64,000 nt of DNA from Heligmosomoides polygyrus polygyrus (Eukaryota; Nematoda; Chromadorea; Rhabditida; Heligmosomidae), in contig OX377204.1 of NCBI GenBank assembly GCA_947396885.1, positions 95,552,728-95,616,727 of the forward strand, given 5' to 3'. The first letter of the stretch is position 1; each line of letters begins with the position of its first letter. The notes under the pieces were generated by a model, which made no database searches, was not told the DNA's origin, and worked only from the letters and a program-made list of their open reading frames with translations. Positions 55,866-64,000 of this stretch are shown here, in pieces. The position numbers were made by a program, and so were the translations under genes.

Positions 55866-56002
55866 AGCCCTAGTTTATACTTGCGTCGCTGCGCGGCGCG
55901 GCACAGCGGTCGGGATAGATATCGACTGGGCGGCGCAAAAAATCGATATCTATGACGATAGTGGGGCCGAGCCGCGTGCCGGCGCAAGTGTAAACTAGGG
56001 CT
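55866..56002. mobile_element. agccctagtttatac MITE, complete
   Basis: Ends agccctagtttatacttgcg and cgcaagtgtaaactagggct are inverted. The centre has tagatatcgactgggcgg answered by atcgatatcta. 137 bp. A cut-off copy lies at 58754. Confidence 0.9.
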
Positions 56003-56009
56003 TATTGGC

Positions 56010-56205
56010 GCAGGTAAATTGAAAAATTGCGAAGGAAGTCGTTCTAAATGTTTCTTGAACAAAAAAGTGTTCTAACATTTTTGGAAAGAGGAGGCCAGTT
56101 TAGTGCGGAAAGAACTGATTTTGACTTGGAAGAAGTTCGGTTTGAATTCAGAAACGTTAGGATTCTCTAGAAGAGTGTCCATTTCGACGTGAAAATGCTA
56201 GATAA
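56010..56205. repeat. Dispersed AT-rich repeat
   Basis: ttcttgaacaaaaaagtgtt, gacttggaagaagttcgg and agagtgtccatttcgacgtg follow the order seen near 8940-9440. Confidence 0.55.
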
Positions 56206-56282
56206 AGCCTTCAGCGAGCCAACGTAGAACGTCGAAAGTCCGATCGCTTCGCCCTCGGACGCGGCTGAGCCATGCGGACTAA

Positions 56283-56624
56283 AAACGGCTCGAAAAACCG
56301 ATGAAGAGATGGAGCTCTCAGCGCAAGACGGTGACGATGATCGCTGACGACGACGACGATTGCGACGAGCCTCCTGTGGCTCAGCGACACAAGTCCGCAT
56401 TAATCATAGTGAGCGAGAGCGAGAGCCGGCGAGCATCATCGGTCATTAGACAAAGTACGGACGCCGGCCTGGAAAAACACTCACTTCTCGTCACGAACGG
56501 CGCGCTTTCCGTCGGCTGGGCTGGACAGTGGACAATGGACAGCGCTGCAAATGTTAAGAAATACGGTATTGCTCGAAAAAGGTGGTTTAAAGTTGAAGCA
56601 TTGACCATTCGAAAAGCAGGGTAA
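56283..56624 (+). other. Candidate exon, acidic and SUMO-interaction-like
   Basis: Open for about 113 codons: KPMKRWSSQRK, an acidic run ADDDDDCDE, PPVAQRHKSALIIVSESES, then TDAGLEKHSLLVTNGALSVG and a basic end before a stop. ALIIVSESES is a textbook-like SUMO-interaction motif (hydrophobic core followed by Ser/Glu). The order KPxKR, acidic/Ser-rich stretch, PP-basic, hydrophobic-Ser-Glu is shared with 10853-11232, which suggests two copies of one ancestral exon. I do not recognise the gene. A weak donor (gcagg|gtaaag) is near the end. Confidence 0.35.
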
Positions 56625-57873
56625 AGGAATCGCCTTCTAATAGGTCTGACCGGATTTATCCTATTCGGGAGGGGCGACGTTTGAGAGCCAATTGCGTTCA
56701 TCGTTCCACGCTACACCACCACTACCACAGCTCCTGAATTAAAATGGATGCCCTTGTATCATGAAGCAGCAGGTGAAGCTCTCGTAGAACCCAGGAGAGC
56801 GAATGGGACGCAAATCACTGTATGCCCCCGCCCCCCCCCCCCCTCCTCCGATTAGGACAAGCCCGGTCTAACCAAATGTTTCCGCTTTTCAATTTCCAAA
56901 CTCAAACCGTCATAACACCCTTGAAATCGTTGGATACCTGAGCTTCATGGTTCTAATTTCGATTTTCGAATTCAAAGGTATGTCTGAAGAAGTGACGAAA
57001 CGAACCTTTTTATATCTTTTATATTATGTAACACAAAATTATTTTAATTATATATAATTTAAGAATTCTAAAATTCAAAACTTTCTTTACCCTTCTTGAT
57101 TCCTACCTTTTTTTCGTTTTATCTTTTGTAATTATGAAGCTCGGTTCAATCAATGCTTTATTGACAACATTTTAGACTTTGAATCATTTTAAGCTGATGG
57201 TTTTTCAACTTAAAAAAAACTAAAAGCTTTCACTTAAAACATTTTCTTAAAACTTTAAGCAAGTTGTTTTTTTGTTGTAGTTGAAGAAGAGCTTCAAGCC
57301 CGAAACGCTCCGAATAAATCATTGACTAAATCGTGCTTCGTCATCCCAGAGGGTTGTAGTTTTGTATTTTTTGTATTTATTATTTTCTATTAGGAAATAT
57401 TTTTATTTAATTTTATTTTGTATTTATTTATTTTGCTTTTTTTGTATTTATTTTTGTGACATTGTAATTATATCAATGATTCGTGATAATTATTTTTCTG
57501 TAATTTTCGAATAACATAAGTCCTGTTACGGTAACACTGTTGGCTGTCAATGACACTCACCGATGAAAATTAACACCAACGAACTTAATTAGTAGAAAAT
57601 TACAACTGAAAGAAACAAGAGGGTACAATCTGCAAATGTGACCTCAAGATCTACACTCAGAAAATTTCAAAAAGTTTTTCAGCTTACTCCTCTTTCGTCT
57701 CATTCTCTCCCTAACTTATGAACCTCCTGTAACTTGAAACGATCCTTGGCTGAGTAATACATTCAACTCGCTTTGGATTTTGTCGGCTGTGAAGAAAGCA
57801 GTTACGCCAAGATGTAAGCCGAAAGCTTCATAACAATCTTGGCTCAACAGCTTCACACGGTCCTGCACTACTG
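56625..57873. other. Unclassified AT-rich region
   Basis: A 13-C run lies at 56831-56843. 56970-57050 repeats a block from 1018-1075 (tctgaagaagtgacgaaacg). 57340-57480 is tttatttatttt-rich. No gene recognised. Confidence 0.4.
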
Positions 57874-58192
57874 TTAGGCCTCGTTTATACTTCGTCGCCG
57901 AGCGACGCGATAGCCACGCATGGAAGCCAAATCGATTAACCGCGTCGCCCAGCGTCGACGCCAGCCGGCCGGAATCACGTGAACCCGCGACCAATCGCAC
58001 CGCTTACCGTCGGATTGCGTCGCTCTCGAAATGGGCGCTATGCGGCTGATCGCAGTGGATTGGGGCGCGGTATCGCTGCTCAGCTGATCCTTGCAGTGTG
58101 AACACGCACTTGTCCGTAGAACGTAGTCGTGCGCAAAGTACGCAATCGTGCGTAATCGCGTTACTGCGTCGCCCGCTGTTCGCTGTCCTCAT
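57874..58192. mobile_element. GC-rich MITE, long type, right end lost
   Basis: Start ttaggcctcgtttatacttc; interior matches the copies at 19352 and 48184 (cgaaatgggcgctatgcggc; gcgtaatcgcgttactgcgt). The expected gatggaagtataaac end is absent. Confidence 0.8.
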
Positions 58193-58753
58193 ATTGTGAA
58201 AACGTGGAATGAGCTTCCTGGAACAATCCTCACTTCTTCGCCAAAAACATTCAATTACAAAATGGAAGACTATCTTAAACAGAAAGGGTATTTGTGAAAT
58301 GAACGAAAATACCGTTTTTCGTGAGAGTAGACAATACTTTGTTCAAAATATACAACAGCTTTTGCACAGACTGAATCACTAAATCGCTATGAGAAAAGAA
58401 CACTTTCCACATTATACAAATTTTTGAGGATATCACTTTTGAGAAAAATAATCAAAAAGCCAACTTTTGTTTAAAAAATTTGGCAGAACTGATTATATCA
58501 CTTTTGGCTTAATAACTGTTCTGCTCTGTTCTGTAAAGCACTCATTGGGCACACGAAAGCAATTTTTTGAAACCATACAAAGATAGACTTAGGTCTTCGT
58601 CGTGATTGGCGCCCAAAATGTTGCCGAAATCCCTTAAATTCCTGTAGGTGAAGAAATTTGCTCGAGCTCGCGATTTTGCTACCGAAACTACGAGTCTGAG
58701 CTTTCATTCTATGTTCCTTGTCAGTCTACAACCAAGAAGGGTTGAACGGGCTT
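58193..58753. other. Unclassified AT-rich region
   Basis: Nothing recognised. Confidence 0.3.
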
Positions 58754-58850
58754 AGCCCTAGTTTATACTTGCCACGCCACGCGGCGCGGCGCCGCGACCG
58801 CCGCAGATATCGATTTTTCGCGCCGCCCGGTCGATATCTATCCCATGAGG
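58754..58850. mobile_element. agccctagtttatac MITE, cut off at the right
   Basis: The left end and the tatcgatttttcgcgccgcc centre match 55866-56002; the right end is missing, just before mariner D. Confidence 0.75.
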
Positions 58851-59028
58851 AGGTGAAATATTTCCTTTCCAATGAAAAGGCTTGGTAAATATAATATTGG
58901 GTTGATCGAAAAGTCTTGTAACACTAGCACAACAATATGACGATACAATACAATATAATGCAACATGCAAAAACTCAGCCCACGATATATTCCCATCTAA
59001 GTCTAAGGTCCGGCCCCATCCTTCAGGC

Positions 59029-60523
59029 GATTAGAAAATGCCCGAGCCGCGCCGCGTCAGTTTCGGTGCGAGAAAATGCCCGCAACCAGGGGAGAAAATG
59101 CCCACGACCAGGGGAGAAATTGCTCGCGACCAGGGGAGAAAATGTCCACAGCCAGGGGAGAAAATATCTGTGGCCACTGAACGATTTTCGATAGGGTCCA
59201 CTACAACAACCACTACAAGAAAACACATGGTAATCACGTGGACAGGGATACGGTATTTTTCTCATGCCGTCGAGAAAAGGGCATGAGAAATCGTGGGCGT
59301 GACAATTGAAACTGTGGCACCATTACTTGGATTCCCTAGCAGACTTCATGGCCTTACCGTGATAGAGAAGCTTTGGAGAATACGAGGAAGGATTCTCGTT
59401 ACACAGTTAACAGGCATGCTGAACGGTTAAATTAGTACCAACCGTGTATTATGTGAAAAGAACACTTGAAAACACTGAAAGGAGCGAAAGAGGCATTTTC
59501 GCCCAGATCTCAATTTCTAGCACGTAAAACTAGAAAAACGGAACTTGGTAACTTAGAATTACTTTTCGAAGCATTGAGCTGCGGAACTGTAGGCCATCTC
59601 AATTTTTGAGTTTGTTTTTAAGCCACATGAACGCCACGTGGAGTGAACAGTAAGGTACATGCACTTCAAAGTCATGAGAAGTAGAAAATGAAAAAATGGC
59701 AAAACTATTTGGGAGATTATTTACAAATTGGTTTTCAGATTTTACTGAGGTTTTACTGAGTCTTTCTGATGAAGTCTTCATTTTTGACCAATCATTTCCT
59801 TCTTTACTGAAACAGGATTTGAACATAGATATTGCTTTTCAGGTGATTTTCATCTGATACACCGTTGGAATCGTAAATACTTGTTGTGCCCTTTTTTACT
59901 AAAGTTTTTCTCAGTATAGGATTCCTATTTTGATTCGCTTTGTTGCTGTTTTTCTGATATTTCCACATATCTGAATAAAGGATTTAAACATCTGAATGGT
60001 TAGATGCAACACAGGTTTTACCAAAAATGTTACTAAAATGGCCAGAACCTACGGTGTAGCACCCCGCCAAAAATCCTTCAAGCCACCTTCTCGAAATATA
60101 GAGTGTTTTTCGAACATGAAATTTTACGACCAACTTTTTATTAGAGCTTTGGTACGAATTAAACGTTACGGAAATAGACCATTGTATAATAATAACGATA
60201 CGTCCGGTTAAGGCTCCTCTTCTAATGTACTATTTTTTCCACAGTTTCAAACTTTTCTTGGTTTCCTAAGTGGTGATTACCGCTCAAAGTTGCTTTCTTT
60301 ATTACGACGCTTTTGCTATTCACCACATGGTGTGCTATAGATTTTTCTCGTCGACCCAGGAATTTTCTACCCTGATCGCGGGCATTTTCGCCCTTGGTTG
60401 CGGGCATTTTCTCCCCTGGTCGCGGGCATTTTCTCCCCTGGTCGTGGGCATTTTCTCCCTATTTCGGGCATTTTCTCCGCACGCAACGCGCGCCGTGAGA
60501 TTCGGGCATTTCCTCCGTAGACC
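59029..60523. mobile_element. 1.5-kb foldback element with 22-bp tandem arms
   Basis: Each arm is a short array of 22-bp units (agaaaatgcccgcaaccagg plus gg). Left units start at 59071, 59093, 59115, 59137 and 59159; the right arm, about 60355-60515, has the same units inverted. Outermost on both sides is a different piece (aaaatgcccga with a gcgcg-rich stretch). The 9 bp ccttcaggc flank both sides (59020-59028 and 60524-60532). Long tandem-built arms and a 9-bp duplication fit foldback or Mutator-like elements. The 1.2-kb centre has no recognisable protein. Confidence 0.88.
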
Positions 60524-61490
60524 CCTTCAGGCAGCCTTTCAATTCCTTTTCGCCGGAATTCCGAGGGCTGTAAGGAAAAGAATTCAGAAACCTCCATTTT
60601 CGGTTGACGTTCGTTTCGCTTTAAGCAGGTGGTAGTCAGAAGGAGCAAGGTCTGGAGAGTACGGTGGATGGGGCAGAACTTCCCAGCCTGACTCCTGTAT
60701 CTTCTTGCGACGCACTTTTGGACATGAGGATGCGCGTTGTCGTGCGGCAGGTGGACATTCTCCCGTTCTGGACGTTTTTGGCGCATGGCGTCGGCCACGC
60801 TCTGGAGCTGGGTAGCGTGGACAGACGTCGTGACTGTGGTCTCACCATCCAGCAACTCCCAGTAAATCATGCCTTCTGAATCCCACCAGCAACACAGAAG
60901 AACCTTCTTTTCGTGGTGTCCACGTTTCGGTTGTCTTGGAGCCGGTTCTCCGCGTGGGAGCCATTGACTCTTGCCCGTGTGGTTAACCTAAAGAACCCAG
61001 CTTTCATCACCAGTAACATTGTCCTTCAGAAAGTCCCTTCTGTGCGAGCGAAGAAGCAGCGACTCAGCAACACTGATTTGGCATGCCTTGTCAGAGTCGA
61101 GCAGCTCATGTGGTACCCAAGGCGATAAAACTTTGCTGTACCCAAGGATCTCCAGCTGCTTGACGACGGTGCTTTGCGTACATCCAAGTGTCGCCGCCAA
61201 TTCGCGAGTGGTTGAATTTGGATTCACCTTTAAGGCTTCGCGCAGGCTGTCTTCCACAACAGAAGGGCGTTCGGAGCTAGGTCGATCTTCGAGAGAGATA
61301 TCTCCAGCCTTGAAGCGCTGATACTAACGAGCCACTGTGGAATAATGGACGACTTCCTCCTTGAATGCAGCGCAGATGTTGGAGGCAGCAGTCCTTGCGG
61401 AATGGCCTTGTAGAAATTTGTAGTAGACGATGGGTCGTAGGAAGCTGCTGCTTATCGTTGACATTGTTGTTGTATTGGTACTCGACGAGG
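60524..61490 (-). pseudogene. Mariner transposase pseudogene (element D)
   Basis: On the minus strand: FLRPIVYYKFLQGHSARTAA, then after a stop the second DNA-binding part (NSTTRELAATLGCTQSTVVK; SPWVPHELLDSDKACQ), NVTGDESWVL with the first catalytic D, GMIYWELLDGETTV, LPHDNAHPHV with the second, and, after a frameshift, SPDLAPSDYH with the third. The C-terminus GIERLPEG is cut by the foldback element and resumes at 59019 as GWGRTLDLDGNISWAEF. All catalytic aspartates remain, but stops, a frameshift and the insertion disable it. Confidence 0.88.
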
Positions 61491-62079
61491 CCTTATAAGT
61501 TTGTTTGAGGAAGCTTCGAGAATGTACTGTGACGTCACCACACAAGATCAATACTGTAAGAGCTTTAGCAAACTTAACAGGCAGTATCGTAAAGTGTTGC
61601 AAGACTTCGATCAACCTAATATTTCAGCAAAACACTGGATCATACCCTAACAGGTCATATTGCCTGGCCCCGAATGTGGTTCTTCAGATGTACACCTTGC
61701 TAAGCTACGAATTGTCCAACTTCTAAAGGGTGCGGCAAAATTACCCGTGCACCTAAACATTTCTGTAATTGCAGCCTGGGCTCAAACGGGCTCAGTACAC
61801 CCCGATATACGGAAGATACTGCTTCGCACACACGCACGCAAAGGGAACCGAAAGAATTTATGGCGTCACGGAAAACAAAGTTGCAGAACGATAATAGATG
61901 AAAATGACGAAAAACGGGGCTACAACACGAACACAAGCCGAGGACGACGGCGGGGTCTCCAGAGCGGGCGGCTATACTCCGACTGACTTAAGAAGCACTG
62001 TCCGACTGACTTAAGAAGCACGTCGCGGGCGCTCGTCCAGTGGATCGCGAATCCAAAGGAATTTACGTGGGACCCTCCA

Positions 62080-62590
62080 GGGCCCGGATTCATCAACGCG
62101 CATATTCCTGGATGTGCTGGGTATAGACGGTAGACACATACCCACGATTCATGATAAATCTTACCCGTCAAATCGTGGGATATCAGTGGGTAGAGAAAAC
62201 CCGCCTATCGTTGTGGGTACATCCGTATACCCGCGACTCATTCGCGCCCCACTGTCAAAATGGCGATCCAGTGAGATCATCTGTTTTCGCAAAAGACTTA
62301 GTTGTTCCTTACCCTTAATTCCTTTCATGAATACGATTCGTAGCCACTATCCATTGATGGTAGCGGGTATGATTCCGAGCTCAGGTCCCTCTCTATGCCA
62401 GGCACAGTGTATTTCGCTCAACGGGTCCCGCGCGCCTACTGTAGCGCGCGCCTTTTAAACGGGGGTCGAAGACCCTTAACTGACGTTTCAAATTTTTTCT
62501 CGCTTTTTCTCCCCGAAATTGTCCCGCTGCACTCGCCTAATGTATGTCGACTGAACAATGTGAAGCTCATGCGTACTTGAGTACGAAATA
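62080..62590. other. Probable insertion of unknown type
   Basis: Starts gggcccggattcatcaacgc, an end like those of the MITEs at 18054 and 18247. It contains several cccac-/gtggg- inverted pieces (tacccacgattcatgataaa; atcgtgggatatcagtgg). The matching right end is not found. Confidence 0.4.
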
Positions 62591-62594
62591 GTTA

Positions 62595-63590
62595 GTCGTT
62601 CCAACCTACGAAGTGCTATTATCGAAATTCATAAGGCCGGCAAGCAAACGAGAGATATTGTAAAGATCCTTTCCGCGCCACGAAGAACCGTTCAGGATAG
62701 AGTAAAACCCCGCAAGGAACTGAAGACCGAAAAGGATAGAAAAGGAAGAGGGCGTCCCACGACAGTTTCGAACCGGAAAATGTGAAACTCGTGAGGAACG
62801 CCAGGAGATCGATGCACCAGACGGCAAAAGACGTTGGAATAAGCGAAAGGTCAATAAGGAGGATAGTCAGGGAGAGGCTTAAAAAGCTCCCTTATCGTCT
62901 GCAGAAATGCCAACTCCTAATGGACACTATGAAGAAGATGCAAGGGGTTGCTGCAACGATTCACGATGGCACGCGCTCGAGACATCGTCTTTAGCATGAA
63001 AAGATTCTCACGTTGAATCCAGCCTTCAACTCCCAAAACGAGAGGATTATTGGGGACTCGCTTGCTGATGCTACCGCTAAAGGACGACTTCAGGAAAGTG
63101 CGAATGAGCCTCAGTCCATTATGGTTTGGGGAGGAGTCACATCTTCAGGAAAAACTCCACTTGTTTTCGTCGAAGATGGCGTAAAGCCAACGCAGCGGTT
63201 TACACGGATATCCTGGAGAAAGTTCTCTAGCCGAGTGCCGCTTTCTAGTGCTTTCAACAAGATTCTGCTCCAGCACACAAAGCGAAGGTGGTCCAGGAAT
63301 GGTGCGCCGAGCAGCTGCCTGACTCCATCACACACGACAAATGGCCCTCCAATTTCCCGGACCTTAACCCGACGGATTATTCTGTGTGGGCCGTCCTAGA
63401 GAAAGAAGCCTGCTCTACCAGGCACCCAAATTTGGGCTCTCTTAAAGAAGCGCTTTTGAAATCCTGGGACGAAATTGATGAGCTATACCTGTGTGCCACA
63501 TGCGAAGCCTTTGTCGAACCATCGATTCAAATCATTGAATTGAATGAATTTGAATCATATCTATCAAGACCTACAGCTTAACTGGTTCCA
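62595..63590 (+). pseudogene. Tc1-like transposase pseudogene
   Basis: The plus strand reads RSNLRSAIIEIHKAGKQTRD, IVKILSAPRRTVQDRVK (helix-turn-helix), then after a frameshift VRNARRSMHQTAKDVGISER and SIRRIVRERLKKLPYRLQKC, then DSLADATAKGRLQESANEPQ and SIMVWGGVTSSGKTPLVFV, and after another frameshift WPSNFPDLNPTDYSVWAVLE and EALLKSWDEIDELYLCATCE. NPTDYSVW holds the third catalytic residue region. Several frameshifts and stops make it inactive. Confidence 0.87.
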
Positions 63591-63675
63591 TGCTGATATC
63601 AGCGGCCAGGTCATCCCGGATACGGGTGAGTGCTGATGGGTCCCACGAGGTGTGGATGTTGCATTCGATCAAACA

Positions 63676-63750
63676 GCGCCGGTGGTGTAATGGTGTAGAG
63701 CATTCCCGCCCGGTCAGAGGGAGGTACGGGTTCGATTCCCGCCTGGCGCA
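63676..63750 (+). tRNA. tRNA-like gene or tRNA pseudogene, identity uncertain
   Basis: 75 nt. The acceptor arms GCGCCGG and CTGGCGC pair fully (one G-U), followed by A73. The A box tggtgtaatgg and B box ggttcgattcc are good, and the T stem pairs 4 of 5. The anticodon stem cccgc/gaggg has one mismatch, and the loop ccggtca has C instead of T at position 33. By position the anticodon would be GGT (Thr), but the arm also resembles tRNA-Asp with GTC shifted by one base. It may be a decayed tRNA or the head of another SINE. Confidence 0.5.
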
Positions 63751-63754
63751 AGAA

Positions 63755-63844
63755 GTTTTGATCGCAACAGTACATCGTTGTAACACCTTTGTTGAACGTT
63801 TGAAGGACTGCGTGGAGGCTGAAGGCGATCATTTTGAAAACTGA
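63755..63844 (+). pseudogene. Second Tc1-like C-terminus
   Basis: Reads VHRCNTFVERLKDCVEAEGD then HFEN and a stop, the usual end of a Tc1-like transposase. The piece before the tRNA-like sequence (YLCATCEAFVE) aligns to the same region, so the C-terminus is partly present twice, on either side of the 63585-63755 block. Confidence 0.65.
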
Positions 63845-64000
63845 GAGCATGTTTGAGCTGCCATGTTTGTAGTGGATAAATTTGATAGAATTGATCTGCG
63901 AAGTTTGATTTCGAAATGCCATTGAATTTCTAGAGTACGGGTAATTTTCGCGCGCCCTGTATGTATAGGGTACACGGTTTTTGACGGCCTTTCTTTCGCT

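Larger units (their letters stand above)
58897..61619 (-). mobile_element. Mariner element D, split by a foldback element
   Basis: Ends TTGGGTTGATCGAAAAGTCT at 58897 and the complement of TTAGGTTGATCGAAGTCTTG at 61619, each next to TA. Taking away the 1495-bp foldback and one 9-bp duplicate leaves about 1.22 kb, a normal mariner. Confidence 0.92.
61727..63959 (+). mobile_element. Tc1-like element, enlarged by insertions
   Basis: Inverted ends agggtgcggcaaaattaccc near 61728 and gggtaattttcgcgcgccct ending 63959, next to TA on both sides. At 2.2 kb it is longer than usual (about 1.3-1.7 kb), which fits extra DNA at about 62080-62590 and 63585-63755. Confidence 0.8.

Noticed and set aside
56983..57012. 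Hammerhead ribozyme core (ctgaaga ... gaaac), also near 1030
   Set aside because: CUGANGA and GAAA are present, but the six bases between cannot form stem II, and stems I and III are not evident.

Overview
This is a metazoan, almost certainly nematode, genomic window made nearly entirely of repeats. The nematode call rests on an exact 22-nt copy of the SL1 trans-spliced leader (54139-54160, minus strand) and two one-mismatch copies (16644-16665, 31814-31835). Clade V nematode-style RTE retrotransposon fragments, mariner and Tc1-like elements and a tRNA-derived SINE family agree with that. A strongylid such as a hookworm is my inference from the look of the RTE and SINE sequences; no database search was made. 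I find no complete host protein-coding gene. A few short reading frames could be host exons or captured exon fragments and are marked as weak.

Layout. 0-6.8 kb: AT-rich DNA, a 155-bp satellite built of 42-bp subrepeats, ten copies of a 108-bp repeat, then a diverged 42-bp minisatellite. 6.8-13 kb: three mariner elements with TA target duplications and broken transposases; one carries an RTE tail and one sits inside a SINE. 13.5-17.4 kb: a cluster of SINE copies. 17.7-21.6 kb: a mariner remnant with two MITEs in it, a 31-bp-arm palindrome, and a dense cluster of GC-rich MITEs. 23.6-31.5 kb: tandem and degenerate satellite blocks around a 1.3-kb polypurine tract. 32.9-34.4 kb: a Tc1-like element. 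35.3-36.9 kb: more degenerate tandem repeats. 37.3-39.2 kb: a 5'-truncated RTE inside a mariner, with a 16-bp target duplication. 39.8-48.9 kb: many GC-rich MITEs, a Penelope-like RT fragment and an RTE fragment. 50.7-55.3 kb: diverged copies of the 108-bp repeat, an RTE RT fragment and large foldback elements. 55.9-64 kb: more MITEs, a mariner interrupted by a 1.5-kb foldback element with a 9-bp target duplication, and a Tc1-like element with a tRNA-like sequence near its end.

The genes do not form a working pathway. What can be read is a history of insertions: SINEs hit by mariners, mariners hit by RTE copies and foldback elements, and MITEs nested in MITEs. Most transposase and RT reading frames carry frameshifts or stops, so the autonomous elements here look dead. 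Small non-autonomous elements (MITEs, foldbacks, SINEs) dominate by number.
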